Positions 28,799 through 38,132 of a stretch of 56,949 nucleotides of DNA are shown in pieces. The stretch's first letter is position 1. The number at the start of each line of letters is the position of its first letter. Under the pieces are notes generated by a model. That model ran no database searches. It had not been told where the DNA came from and saw only the letters and a list, made by a program, of their open reading frames with translations. The DNA is taken from the NCBI GenBank assembly GCA_026168805.1, contig JAPFDS010000035.1:1-56949 (forward strand), in the 5' to 3' direction. The stretch is from Caryophanales bacterium (GTDB lineage: Bacteria > Bacillota > Bacilli > Bacillales > Amphibacillaceae). The translations under genes were made by a program, and so were the position numbers.

Positions 28799-29752
28799 AT
28801 GACATCGGGCTACAAGGACAATACGTTGAAAGTGTTTACGCTAAACTCAAATGAAGAATTAGCAGAAGAAATCGCAGAACGGATTGGAACTTCTTTAGGG
28901 AAATCTACAGTAACTACATTTAGTGATGGAGAAATCCAGATGAACATTGAAGAAAGTGTGAGAGGCTGTGACGTTTTTGTTGTCCAGTCAACGAGTTCAC
29001 CTGTTAACCACCACACAATGGAGTTGCTCATTATGATTGACGCACTAAAGAGAGCTTCAGCAACTTCTATTAACATTGTAATGCCTTATTATGGGTATGC
29101 GAGACAAGATCGTAAAGCACGTTCAAGAGAGCCAATTACGGCCAAACTAGTAGCAGACTTATTACAAACAGCTGGTGCAGATCGTGTAATCACACTCGAC
29201 TTACATGCTCCACAGATTCAAGGGTTCTTCGATATTCCAATCGACCATTTACAAGGAGTCCCAATTCTAACAGATTACTTTAAGGCAAAAAACCTTGAAG
29301 ATGTAGTAATTGTCTCGCCAGATCACGGTGGCGTAACGCGTGCGCGTAGAATGGCAGATCGTATGAAAGCACCAATTGGAATTATTGACAAAAGAAGACC
29401 TCGTCCAAACGTAGCAGAAGTAATGAATATTGTCGGTGAAGTAGAGGATAAAACCGTTATTCTCATTGATGATATTATCGATACGGCAGGTACAATTACA
29501 CTAGCAGCAAATGCGCTGATTGAAAATGGAGCAAAAGAAGTATATGCTTGTTGTACACATGCTGTTTTGTCAGGTCCGGCAGTCGAGCGTATTGCCGAAT
29601 CAAAAATAAAAGAACTTGTTGTAACCAATACAATCAAGCTTCCAGAAGAAAAACAAATTGATAAAATCAAAGAGCTATCTGTAGCATCTTTAATCGGAGA
29701 AGCGATTATTCGTGTGCACGAACATAAATCAGTTAGTAAATTATTTGATTAA
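28799..29752 (+). CDS. prs: Ribose-phosphate pyrophosphokinase (PRPP synthetase)
   Basis: Forms PRPP from ribose-5-phosphate and ATP, feeding purine, pyrimidine, His, Trp and NAD synthesis; its product is also the PurR effector. 317 aa, exactly the family length. FSDGEIQ, the flexible loop [17 protein letters not shown] and the PRPP loop [13 protein letters not shown] (about 221-233) are intact. Start at 28799 follows GGAGGGT; the in-frame extension to 28715 overlaps glmU and is rejected. Confidence 0.97.
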   Translation: MTSGYKDNTLKVFTLNSNEELAEEIAERIGTSLGKSTVTTFSDGEIQMNIEESVRGCDVFVVQSTSSPVNHHTMELLIMIDALKRASATSINIVMPYYGYARQDRKARSREPITAKLVADLLQTAGADRVITLDLHAPQIQGFFDIPIDHLQGVPILTDYFKAKNLEDVVIVSPDHGGVTRARRMADRMKAPIGIIDKRRPRPNVAEVMNIVGEVEDKTVILIDDIIDTAGTITLAANALIENGAKEVYACCTHAVLSGPAVERIAESKIKELVVTNTIKLPEEKQIDKIKELSVASLIGEAIIRVHEHKSVSKLFD

Positions 29753-29820
29753 TATTTGAATAGACACGTTTAAGCGTGTAAAATAGATGAAGTCATAGGA
29801 CGAACAAGAAAATAATCTAA

Positions 29821-29848
29821 TTGACGATTATACATGCTGATTTATAAT
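29821..29848 (+). promoter_or_regulatory. Candidate sigma-A promoter of ctc
   Basis: TTGACG (29821-29826), 16 bp, TATAAT (29843-29848). The classic sigma-B promoter of B. subtilis ctc is not obvious here: GTTTAA occurs at 29769 but no GGGTAT follows at the right distance. Confidence 0.5.
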
Positions 29849-29925
29849 GAAGACTGTATGCATGTACAGTGAAAGATTATAAGTCAACCGAAGTAATATT
29901 AAGTAAATATGTGGAGGGTAAACAA

Positions 29926-30570
29926 ATGGCAGTAACATTACAGGCAACACAAAGAGAAGATTTAACACTTTCAGCTACAAAGAAAGTGCGTTCAACAGGA
30001 GGCATTCCTGCAGTAGTATATGGAAAAGATAAAGAAACACTTGCTATTTCTGTGAACTACTTAGATTTAATAAAGACGGTTCGTGACGAAGGAAGATATG
30101 CAGTTATTTCTTTAGATGTTGAAGGTGGCAAAAAGGTAGATGTCATGCTTCACGAATATCAAGTTCATCCTGTAAAAGGTCATGTAACACACGCTGACTT
30201 TTACGTCGTTGATATGACTGAAGAAATGGATGTATCTGTACCACTTCGTCTAGAAGGAGAAGCAGTAGGGTCAAGAGAAGGTGGAATCTTACAACAACCA
30301 CTATTCGAACTTGAAGTACGTGCGATTCCTAGAGAAATTCCTGAGGAAATTTCCATTGACGTTTCAGAATTAGATATTGGTGATTCATTAACCATTGCAG
30401 ACTTAGCTAAGTCAGATGCTTACGAAGTTTTACATGAAGAAGATGAATCCATTGCAATTGTCTTACCACCTGAAGCTGAAGAGGAAGAGGAAGAAGAGGC
30501 AGGAGATGTAAGTCTCGAACCTGAGCTTGTAGGCGCGGATGAAGATGAGGAAGAAGAAGAAGAAGAGTAA
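29926..30570 (+). CDS. ctc: 50S ribosomal protein L25, general stress protein Ctc
   Basis: TL5/Ctc-type L25 that binds 5S rRNA. 214 aa with the N-terminal L25 beta-barrel (TKKVRSTGGIPAVVYGK) and a C-terminal TL5 domain (about 95-190). The last 35 residues are almost entirely Glu/Asp with a few small residues, more acidic than usual. Start at 29926 follows TGGAGGG; the ATG-like extension upstream lacks a ribosome site. Confidence 0.95.
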   Translation: MAVTLQATQREDLTLSATKKVRSTGGIPAVVYGKDKETLAISVNYLDLIKTVRDEGRYAVISLDVEGGKKVDVMLHEYQVHPVKGHVTHADFYVVDMTEEMDVSVPLRLEGEAVGSREGGILQQPLFELEVRAIPREIPEEISIDVSELDIGDSLTIADLAKSDAYEVLHEEDESIAIVLPPEAEEEEEEEAGDVSLEPELVGADEDEEEEEEE

Positions 30571-30609
30571 GATTGACTAAGTTCCAAGCATGTGTAAGCA
30601 ATTAAACAT

Positions 30610-30668
30610 CCCTCCTAGTATAAAGAATAGTAACCTGTTTGCTTATTCTTTCGTTAGGAGGGTTCTTG
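30610..30668 (+). terminator. Terminator of ctc
   Basis: CCCTCCTA (30610-30617) pairs with TAGGAGGG (30655-30662); the inner AAGAATA pairs with TTATTCTT. A T-rich tail follows. Confidence 0.75.
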
Positions 30669-30714
30669 TTTGTAATTTTTGAAGAAAAAGGTACAATCAA
30701 GCTACATATTCGAG

Positions 30715-30826
30715 TGAATTTCATAATTACCAAAATCAGCTATGTCAATACAACATGTAGTTGCGAAAGGTTCAACGAAACTGCAGACGTGCGTGACTTA
30801 GCGTAAAATACGTTTTATGAAATTCA
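30715..30826. repeat. 112-bp hairpin repeat, copy R3
   Basis: Ends TGAATTTCATAAT / TTTTATGAAATTCA and loop TAGTTGCGAAAGGTTCAACG as in R1. Left arm GCTATGTCAATACAACATGTA, right arm TGCAGACGTGCGTGACTTAGC. The left arm matches the complement of R2's right arm and the right arm matches the complement of R2's left arm, while the loop keeps the same orientation. It is located between ctc and pth. Confidence 0.88.
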
Positions 30827-30868
30827 TTAATTCATTAAAATATTGATAAAATAAAGGAAGAGTTATTT

Positions 30869-31426
30869 ATGAAATGTATCATTGGACTCGGGAATCCTGG
30901 AAAAAAATATGAGCATACGCGTCACAATGTTGGGTTTCAGGTGATTGACGAATTACTTCGTCGACATGGGTGGTCATTATCTAAAGAGAAATTTAAAGGA
31001 TTTTACACAATGGAAAACATAAACGGAAATAAAGTGCTCATCATGCAACCTCATACATTTATGAATTTGTCTGGGGAGAGCGTGAAGCCACTGCTAGATT
31101 ATTACCGTATTCCAGTGGAAGATATTCTTGTTATTTATGATGATCTTGATCTACCGACAGGAAAAATCCGCTTACGTCAAAAAGGTGGTCATGGTGGACA
31201 TAATGGCATTCGATCACTTATTGATCATTTACAAGTGAAAACATTTAAGCGTTTACGTGTTGGGATTGGACGACCTGAAGGATCAATGGCAGTAGTTGAT
31301 TATGTGCTCGGACGTTTTTCTAAAGAACAAGAAGAGGATATGGATCATAGTGTGAACGTAGCGGCAGATGCTTGTGAAGAGTGGATCGAACGTGACTTCA
31401 CAGAAGTAATGAATATGTTTAACTAA
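30869..31426 (+). CDS. pth: Peptidyl-tRNA hydrolase
   Basis: Releases tRNA from peptidyl-tRNA that drops off ribosomes (SpoVC in B. subtilis). 185 aa with GLGNPGKKYEHTRHNVGF (catalytic His about 21), MNLSGESV and VIYDDLDLPTGKIRLR carrying the catalytic Asp. The ribosome site is AAAGGAAGAG. It is preceded by a hairpin repeat and followed by fin. Confidence 0.97.
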   Translation: MKCIIGLGNPGKKYEHTRHNVGFQVIDELLRRHGWSLSKEKFKGFYTMENINGNKVLIMQPHTFMNLSGESVKPLLDYYRIPVEDILVIYDDLDLPTGKIRLRQKGGHGGHNGIRSLIDHLQVKTFKRLRVGIGRPEGSMAVVDYVLGRFSKEQEEDMDHSVNVAADACEEWIERDFTEVMNMFN

Positions 31427-31483
31427 ACTTCTTGCGGATGATTTCGCTGAAACATATATAGATATACGTATAAATATGCTTTT

Positions 31484-31520
31484 CTCGGATACACTTTAAA
31501 GAGTATGTATAGTATCCGAG
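31484..31520 (+). promoter_or_regulatory. Hairpin overlapping the fin ribosome-binding site
   Basis: Perfect 9-bp arms CTCGGATAC (31484-31492) and GTATCCGAG (31512-31520) separated by 19 nt. The right arm covers the first bases of GAGGTGAT, the fin ribosome site, so the RNA stem could limit translation. The left arm also overlaps a possible sigma-F-type -10 (GGATACACTT, with GTATA 14 bp upstream), so it could instead be an operator or belong to a promoter. Confidence 0.45.
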
Positions 31521-31530
31521 GTGATCAACG

Positions 31531-31761
31531 ATGTCTATTTTATTGCAATGTCGCCACTGTGCGGATGCCATTGGGTCCGTTTCAAAAAGCGAAGTATCAG
31601 AAACGATGCTTGGAATTAATACTCTTTCACAAAAGGAACAAGAAGAGATGATTGAATATAAAGAAGATGGAACAATGATTATTCAATCGATTTGTGAACA
31701 GTGTGAAGATACTCTAACTAAATATCCTGAATTTCATGAATTGCATTACTTTATTCATTAA
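31531..31761 (+). CDS. fin: Anti-sigma-F factor Fin (YabK)
   Basis: Small zinc protein that inhibits sigma-F late in forespore development, favouring the switch to sigma-G. 76 aa with Cys pairs 7/10 (LLQCRHC) and 55/58 (ICEQCED), as in YabK. It lies between pth and mfd, the conserved place. Functionally it complements gin, also in this window, which restrains sigma-G. Confidence 0.9.
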   Translation: MSILLQCRHCADAIGSVSKSEVSETMLGINTLSQKEQEEMIEYKEDGTMIIQSICEQCEDTLTKYPEFHELHYFIH

Positions 31762-31771
31762 ATAGAAGTTA

Positions 31772-31800
31772 GCTTTGGCGAGAAGGCCAAAGCATTTTTT
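31772..31800 (+). terminator. Terminator of fin
   Basis: Stem GCTTTGGC / GCCAAAGC with loop GAGAAG, then ATTTTTT. Confidence 0.88.
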
Positions 31801-31855
31801 CACATATAGCACTATTACGTTATGCTTGTCATATACAAGTGTTTGTATGCATTCA

Positions 31856-32142
31856 TGAGTTTCATAATACGTATGTAATAAGGCTAGGACAAATCAAAGT
31901 TGTATCTCCCAAAATACGAATGACATTCTAATGTAGCGTAGGAAATATACGTAGACTCCCGCGGGAGCAAAAGCCTCGATGAGACCCCACAGTGCGAAGC
32001 ACGAGGAGGCTCATCAGCTGCCCGCAGGAAAGCGAAGTATATTTCCGAAGCGGGTAATTCCACTTGTTAAATTAGAATGTTCGTATTTGAGTTCGCTTTA
32101 GATCTATTGTCCCAACTCTGATGTTGACCATTATGAAATTCA
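31856..32142. repeat. Hairpin repeat copy R5, interrupted by the GC-rich element
   Basis: The left end TGAGTTTCATAATACGTAT (31856 on) and right end ATTATGAAATTCA (32130-32142) are the two termini of the hairpin family. They are separated by a complete copy of the other repeat family (31882-32116). This fills the 406-bp gap between fin and mfd, and I see no gene there. Confidence 0.8.
31882..32116. repeat. GC-rich dispersed repeat, copy 3 (reverse orientation, 235 bp)
   Basis: Starts GGCTAGGACAAA and ends TTGTCCCAAC, which are inverted ends. The core has ACTCCCGCGGGAGC and GCCCGCAGGAAAGCG. The complement matches 19641-19906 over nearly its full length, without the extra 30 bp present there. 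It is inserted within a hairpin element. Confidence 0.9.
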
Positions 32143-32167
32143 CTCACATACCTTGGAGGTTTAAACG

Positions 32168-35100
32168 ATGAACGGAATCAATCGCTATTTAGCGGAAAAT
32201 AAAGATATACAATCGATTATTGCTGGTGTAGAAAGCGGCATGAATGAACAATTGATTGCGGGATTATCCGGGTCAGCTAGAAGTTTACTCGTTGCAAATA
32301 TTCAGCAGTCGATCGACCGACCACTCCTACTTATTACCCATCAGTTAAATCAAGCAGAGCAGTTGTACGACGATCTTTCTGGATTAATTGATGAATCACT
32401 CGTCCACTTATATCCAGTCAACGAACTCGTTGCTTCAGAAGTAACGATTGCTAGTCCTGAATTAAGAAGTGAAAGGATAGCAGCACTCACTTCTTGGATG
32501 GAACAGAAAAGTGGTATTCTCATTGCTCCAGTATCCGCATTGAAAAGATACTTACCCCCCACTTCCTATTGGAAAAGTCATTTGGTTCACATACGAACTG
32601 GAGAAGTCATTGATATTGAGGCAGTGATCAAACGATTTATTCAAATGGGCTATGAACGCTCACCTATGGTCGCTTCACCTGGTGAGTTTAGTGTACGTGG
32701 TGGAATTATCGATGTGTATCCAATTACAGAAGATCATCCTGTTCGGATTGAGTTGTTTGATGAAGAAATCGACTCCATCCGATATTTTGACGTGGGCACA
32801 CAACGGTCTCTCGACCAAAAAGAGGAGATTGATATTTTACCAGCAACGGAAATCATTTTAACGGATGAAGACCTTGTAGCGGGAGCAGACCGCATGGAAA
32901 ATGCATTAGGTAAATCTCTTTCTCGTATGGCAGATGCTGAAGCGAAAGAGTCCCTTATGGAGACAGTTTCTTATGATATTGAACGCTTAAAAGAGGCAGA
33001 ACGTTTTCCAGAGATGTATACACACGTCAGTTACTTTTATGAACAACCCGCTAGTTTACTAGATTATATGCCTGAAGATGGTGTGGTAATCTTTGATGAA
33101 ATGAGTCGAATTCAGGAGACAGCAACACATTTAGATCAAGAGGAAGCGGAGTGGTATAAAAGCTTACTTCTCACAAACCAAATGTTAGGCGATAGTACAT
33201 TTTCGTTTACATGGGACGATGTTTGGAATCGTGTAACGATGCAACGATTGTATTTATCTGTATTTTTACGTCACGTACCAAACACACAACCTGAAAATAT
33301 TGTTAATATATCGTCTCGTCCGATGCAAGATTTTCATGGACAAATGAATTTGTTTCAAACGGAAGTTGAACGTTGGCTAAAGAGTGACTATTCAATTATC
33401 GTTGTTTCGCCTACAGCGAAGCGTGCAGAAAAAGTTCATTCCATTTTAGAAGATTATAAAATAGAGTCGAGCATCGTTGATGAAGTACAGTTACCTACAC
33501 CGAAACCAATTATTATTGTTGCAAATATTCGTTCAGGAATTGAACTGCCGTTGTATAAGGTGGCGATCATTACCGAAGCCGAATTGTTTAAACAACAAAA
33601 AGTTCACCGTACGCGAAGTCGACAAAAGATTTCGAATGCTGAGCGTATTAAGAGCTACCAAGAATTAAAGGTAGGCGATTATGTTGTTCACGAAAGCCAT
33701 GGAATTGGTAAATATGTGGGCATTGAAACAGTTGAAGTTGGTGGCCTCCATAAAGATTATATGCTTATTATGTATTCAGGGGATGATAAATTATTCGTCC
33801 CGGTCGATCAAATCGATCTTGTCCAAAAATTTGTTGGTTCAGAGGGCAAAGAACCTCGTTTGTATAAATTAGGTGGAAGTGAATGGACGAAAGTTAAAAG
33901 CCGGGTTCGTTCGTCTGTAGAAGATATAGCTGATGAGCTCATTAAATTGTATGCAGAGAGAGAAGCACGTAAAGGGTATGCATTTTCGGAGGATACTTCC
34001 TTGCAGAGAGATTTTGAAGCTTCGTTTGCGTACCAAGAAACGTCTGATCAGTTGCGTTGTATTGAAGAAATTAAAACAGATATGGAAAAAGAACGGCCAA
34101 TGGATCGGCTGCTTTGTGGTGATGTTGGCTATGGAAAGACTGAAGTGGCTATCCGAGCGGCATTTAAAGCGGTATCCGATGGGAAACAAGTAGCCATTTT
34201 AGTTCCGACAACAATTTTAGCACAACAACATTATCAAACGATTGAAGAACGGTTCCAAGACCACGCTGTAAATATTGGATTGTTAAGTCGTTTTAGAACA
34301 CGTGCTCAACAAAAAGAGACGATTGAAAAAATAGAACGCGGACTTGTAGATATTGTCATTGGTACACATCGATTGTTATCAAAAGACATTAAATTTTACG
34401 ACTTAGGTTTACTTGTGGTTGATGAAGAACAGCGTTTTGGCGTCAAACATAAGGAACGTATTAAGCAATTGAAATCCAATGTAGATGTGCTCACATTAAC
34501 GGCGACTCCAATTCCGCGTACATTACATATGTCAATGCTTGGGGTAAGAGATTTATCTGTGATCGAAACCCCACCAGAGAACCGCTTTCCAGTTCAAACA
34601 TATGTTGTCGAATATAATCCAATGTTTGTGAAAGAAGCGATTGAGCGGGAAATATCTCGTGGCGGACAAGTGTTTTTCTTATACAATCAAGTGCAAAGTA
34701 TTGAACGACAAGCGAGAGAAATTAGCAATTTAGTGCCAGATGCTCGTGTCGGAATTGCCCATGGACAGATGAATGAAGCGGAACTAGAACACGTTATGCT
34801 TTCCTTTTTAGAAGGAGAATTTGATGTGTTGGTGAGTACGACAATTATCGAAACGGGAGTAGATATTCCAAATGTGAATACGTTGATTGTTCATAATGCT
34901 GACCGTATGGGATTAAGTCAATTGTATCAGCTACGTGGTCGTGTAGGACGTTCCAATCGAGTCGCTTACACATACTTTACACATCAAAAAGATAAAGTTT
35001 TAACAGAAGTTGCCGAAAAGCGTCTGCAAGCCATTAAGGAATTTACCGAACTCGGATCTGGATTTAAAATTGCTATGCGTGATTTATCCATTCGTGGTGC

Positions 35101-35695
35101 TGGGAACTTACTCGGTTCCCAACAACATGGATTTATTGATTCAGTAGGGTTTGATATGTACTCACAAATGTTACAAGATGCCATTGAAGCACGTAAAGCA
35201 GGTAAAGAACTAGATGATTATGTTGTCTTTGAACCAGAGTTATCATTAACATTAGATGCCTATATACCCGAAAGCTATATTTCAGATGAAGAGCAGAAGA
35301 TCGATATGTACAAACAGTTCCAAACGATTCGATCAGATGAAGATGTTCAAGATTTGCAAGATGAATTAATGGACCGGTTTGGAGATTATCCACCACAAGT
35401 AGAAAACTTATTTATTGTTGCTACATTGAAAAGATTTGCCAAAGATCAGCGCATTGAATCGATTGAAGAGTTACCAAATAAAATTGAGTTAATCGTTGAA
35501 GAAAATCGAAGCCAGCGCATTGACGGAGCTAAGGTATTTGAACTTGCCAATGAATTTGGTCGAAATGTTCAACTCGGAACGGAACATCAGAAACTAAAAA
35601 TAGGTATCCGTTGGTCAAAAGAAGATCGTCATGAACGCTATCAAACAGTAGAAAAGTTCATTCGACAAATGGAAAATGTCGACAGAGAAGAATAA
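32168..35695 (+). CDS. mfd: Transcription-repair coupling factor Mfd
   Basis: Translocase that removes RNA polymerase stalled at DNA lesions and recruits UvrA. 1175 aa in the usual order: UvrB-like N-terminal region, RNA-polymerase-interacting CarD-like domain near 495-560 (VGDYVVHESHGIGKYVGI), and SF2 helicase motor with Walker A GDVGYGKTE (about 651), DEEQRFG (about 751), TATPIPRTLHMSM and QLRGRVGRS. A C-terminal TRCF domain completes it. TTGGAGG lies 8 bp upstream. Confidence 0.98.
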   Translation: MNGINRYLAENKDIQSIIAGVESGMNEQLIAGLSGSARSLLVANIQQSIDRPLLLITHQLNQAEQLYDDLSGLIDESLVHLYPVNELVASEVTIASPELRSERIAALTSWMEQKSGILIAPVSALKRYLPPTSYWKSHLVHIRTGEVIDIEAVIKRFIQMGYERSPMVASPGEFSVRGGIIDVYPITEDHPVRIELFDEEIDSIRYFDVGTQRSLDQKEEIDILPATEIILTDEDLVAGADRMENALGKSLSRMADAEAKESLMETVSYDIERLKEAERFPEMYTHVSYFYEQPASLLDYMPEDGVVIFDEMSRIQETATHLDQEEAEWYKSLLLTNQMLGDSTFSFTWDDVWNRVTMQRLYLSVFLRHVPNTQPENIVNISSRPMQDFHGQMNLFQTEVERWLKSDYSIIVVSPTAKRAEKVHSILEDYKIESSIVDEVQLPTPKPIIIVANIRSGIELPLYKVAIITEAELFKQQKVHRTRSRQKISNAERIKSYQELKVGDYVVHESHGIGKYVGIETVEVGGLHKDYMLIMYSGDDKLFVPVDQIDLVQKFVGSEGKEPRLYKLGGSEWTKVKSRVRSSVEDIADELIKLYAEREARKGYAFSEDTSLQRDFEASFAYQETSDQLRCIEEIKTDMEKERPMDRLLCGDVGYGKTEVAIRAAFKAVSDGKQVAILVPTTILAQQHYQTIEERFQDHAVNIGLLSRFRTRAQQKETIEKIERGLVDIVIGTHRLLSKDIKFYDLGLLVVDEEQRFGVKHKERIKQLKSNVDVLTLTATPIPRTLHMSMLGVRDLSVIETPPENRFPVQTYVVEYNPMFVKEAIEREISRGGQVFFLYNQVQSIERQAREISNLVPDARVGIAHGQMNEAELEHVMLSFLEGEFDVLVSTTIIETGVDIPNVNTLIVHNADRMGLSQLYQLRGRVGRSNRVAYTYFTHQKDKVLTEVAEKRLQAIKEFTELGSGFKIAMRDLSIRGAGNLLGSQQHGFIDSVGFDMYSQMLQDAIEARKAGKELDDYVVFEPELSLTLDAYIPESYISDEEQKIDMYKQFQTIRSDEDVQDLQDELMDRFGDYPPQVENLFIVATLKRFAKDQRIESIEELPNKIELIVEENRSQRIDGAKVFELANEFGRNVQLGTEHQKLKIGIRWSKEDRHERYQTVEKFIRQMENVDREE

Positions 35696-35814
35696 TAAAA
35701 ACAGTCGGTATGCATAGTTCTTTCCAGATGATCAATACTACACATATCATGGGATATTTTTACACGTTTGTACAAAGGTGCTAAATATTCATGAAACACG
35801 AACGGATGGAAGGT

Positions 35815-35843
35815 GCATCGTTCATGTGTGTAACAGGATTATA
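35815..35843 (+). promoter_or_regulatory. Possible sigma-G promoter of spoVT
   Basis: GCATC (35815-35819), 17 bp, GATTATA (35837-35843) differs from the sigma-G consensus (GMATR, CATNMTA) at about one position in each half. It is 25 bp before spoVT, a sigma-G gene in B. subtilis. Confidence 0.35.
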
Positions 35844-35867
35844 CGAAAGAGAGGTAGGTATATCGAT

Positions 35868-36404
35868 ATGAAAGCTACTGGAATTGTACGTCGTATTGAT
35901 GACCTAGGAAGAGTTGTGATTCCTAAGGAAATTAGAAGGACGTTGCGCATTCGAGAAGGAGATCCACTAGAAATATTTGTTGATCGTGAAGGGGAAGTGA
36001 TTTTGAAGAAATACTCCCCGATTAATGAACTGGGGCATTTTGCAACAGAATACGCGGAGTCATTATATGATTCCTTGCAGTTTCCGATTGTTATTTGTGA
36101 TCGGGATGAAATTATTGCTTTGGCAGGCATTTCTAAAAAAGATTATTTGCAAAAACACATAGGAACTGAGCTTGAACATGCGATGGAGGAGCGGAAGACA
36201 ATAACGGAATTTGATTCTTCTGTCATTGAGATTATTGAAGGACAAACAGAAGAATTGGATGCATACTGTATTAGCCCCATCATAGCCAACGGAGACCCGA
36301 TTGGTTGTGTCATGGCCTTTTCGATTGATGCGGGTACGATGTCAAATATGGAAGAAAAAGTGATTGATACTGCGGCACGATTTTTGGCGAAACAGATGGA
36401 ATAA
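35868..36404 (+). CDS. spoVT: Stage V sporulation protein T
   Basis: Forespore transcription regulator that adjusts the sigma-G regulon. 178 aa, the B. subtilis length. An N-terminal AbrB-type swapped-hairpin DNA-binding domain (MKATGIVRRIDDLGRVVIPK, 1-47) precedes a GAF-like C-terminal domain (about 56-178). The start at 35868 is preceded by AGAGGTAGG; the extension to 35778 would include the promoter. Confidence 0.97.
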   Translation: MKATGIVRRIDDLGRVVIPKEIRRTLRIREGDPLEIFVDREGEVILKKYSPINELGHFATEYAESLYDSLQFPIVICDRDEIIALAGISKKDYLQKHIGTELEHAMEERKTITEFDSSVIEIIEGQTEELDAYCISPIIANGDPIGCVMAFSIDAGTMSNMEEKVIDTAARFLAKQME

Positions 36405-36419
36405 ATGTAAGTAAACTTT

Positions 36420-36464
36420 GGCAACATGGGAGAGGGCATCTCTTTCTCCTATGTTGCCTTTTAT
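36420..36464 (+). terminator. Terminator of spoVT
   Basis: 14-bp stem GGCAACATGGGAGA / TCTCCTATGTTGCC with one mismatch, then TTTTA. Confidence 0.85.
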
Positions 36465-36544
36465 ATTGGAAATATTAATAACGATGCGTTGTACTCTATG
36501 CTATACTAATTGAAAATAGAGTTTGTGAAAGAAAGGCGTTACAT

Positions 36545-38125
36545 ATGACAGAGAAACATACGGGACATGTAGTAAAGGGTGCGCTTATTTTAACGGTAGC
36601 AGGAATTATTAGTAAAGTGTTAAGTGCAAGTTACCGGGTCCCATTACAAAATTTAACGGGGGATATTGGGTTTTACACCTATCAACAAATTTATCCTATT
36701 CTTGGAATTGCTCTCATGATGGCTTTATATGGATTTCCGTCTGCGATATCCATTGCGCGAGCGCAAATGGACCTTCGTCGGCAACCTGTAACCATACAAA
36801 CATTTATCCTCCCCATTGTACTGATTGTACTTCTTATATGTAGTGCTTTTTTTCTGCCATTATTTTTTTATAATAGTGAACTAGCACAATGGATTGGAGA
36901 TGAACGTTTAGCGGGTCCATATCGAGCAGCGGCCTTTGTCTTTCTCTTGATTCCATTCACCTCCATTTTTCGAGGTTATTTCCAGGGAAATAATGTCATG
37001 CATCCAACTGCTTATTCACAAATAGGCGAGCAAGTTGTTCGCGTAGTGATTATTGTTATCGGTGCATATGCTACGTATGTCGGGACTATTCAACTGCATG
37101 CGATTGGTTATGTTGCAGTACTTGCGACGGTTTGTGGAAGTTTTACGGCTATAATCATTGGCTTATTATATTTTCGAAAGGAAAGTTTCCCCAAAAAACA
37201 TTATAAACATCGGATCCAGTGGGGCTTTTATTTCAAAACGATTATACTGTTTGGTTTGGTAGCTTCATTGAATCACATGATGTTACTCGTATTGCAGCTT
37301 GTCGACACGCTTACACTCGTACCGCAATTGGAACACTACGGTATGGAATCCAGTCAAGCGATGCAGATGAAAGGTGTGTTTGATCGTGGACAACCACTGA
37401 TTCAATTTGGCACGGTGTTAGGCTCATCTTTTGCACTGGCATTACTTCCGGCCATGTCAACAGCTACATGGAAGAAGCGAACGTCAGAAATTCATGAGCA
37501 TATATCGACTGCTTATGCATGTAGTATGTACATTGCCGCAGGAGCAACAGCAGGATTATTTATTTTATTTCCCCAAATAAATACATTGTTGTTTACAGAT
37601 GCAAATGGGACAGCTGCATTGCGTATTCTCGTTTTATCCATTGTCCTTAGTTCTTCAGCCATTACACTGATGGCCATGTTGCAAGGTGCGGGAAAAATGA
37701 TTGAGACAGCACTTGCGATTGGTGCCGTTTGTGGATTGAAGTGGGTGTTGAATATGCTGTTTGTACCGTTATGGGGCATTTCTGGAAGTGCATGGGCGAC
37801 GGTTGGGAGTCTGTTGATCTTATTTATATACTTACTTGTCCGCATGAGAAAAACATACGGGACTGTTGTAGTTATGCGCATATCAAAATGGTGTGGTATG
37901 TTATATGCAGTAGTTTTAATGGGCGTTTATTTATATATCGCTCAATACGCATTTTCATATGTACATGACCCAAGCAGATTTACGTTGCTCATCTATGTAG
38001 CATTTGTTGTTAGCACCGGAGCGATGATCTATCTATGGGCATGTATTCGCTTGAACTTATTAACGAAAGAGATGATAGAATTATTCCCAGGATCCAAATG
38101 GATTCAAAAGATTTACAAATTGTAA
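36545..38125 (+). CDS. yabM: YabM, MOP/MATE-superfamily polysaccharide transport-like membrane protein
   Basis: 526-aa protein with about 14 membrane segments and the polysaccharide-synthesis (SpoVB/MurJ-like) fold: KGALILTVAGIISKVLSASYRVPLQ at the N-terminus. Relatives flip lipid-linked glycans; the YabM substrate is not established. It opens a tight operon yabM-yabN-rqcP-yabP-yabQ-divIC. Confidence 0.92.
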   Translation: MTEKHTGHVVKGALILTVAGIISKVLSASYRVPLQNLTGDIGFYTYQQIYPILGIALMMALYGFPSAISIARAQMDLRRQPVTIQTFILPIVLIVLLICSAFFLPLFFYNSELAQWIGDERLAGPYRAAAFVFLLIPFTSIFRGYFQGNNVMHPTAYSQIGEQVVRVVIIVIGAYATYVGTIQLHAIGYVAVLATVCGSFTAIIIGLLYFRKESFPKKHYKHRIQWGFYFKTIILFGLVASLNHMMLLVLQLVDTLTLVPQLEHYGMESSQAMQMKGVFDRGQPLIQFGTVLGSSFALALLPAMSTATWKKRTSEIHEHISTAYACSMYIAAGATAGLFILFPQINTLLFTDANGTAALRILVLSIVLSSSAITLMAMLQGAGKMIETALAIGAVCGLKWVLNMLFVPLWGISGSAWATVGSLLILFIYLLVRMRKTYGTVVVMRISKWCGMLYAVVLMGVYLYIAQYAFSYVHDPSRFTLLIYVAFVVSTGAMIYLWACIRLNLLTKEMIELFPGSKWIQKIYKL

Positions 38126-38132
38126 GGAGTGA

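Noticed and set aside
29769-29800. Sigma-B promoter of ctc
   Set aside because: GTTTAA is present but no GGGTAT-like -10 follows at 12-15 bp; a sigma-A promoter fits better.
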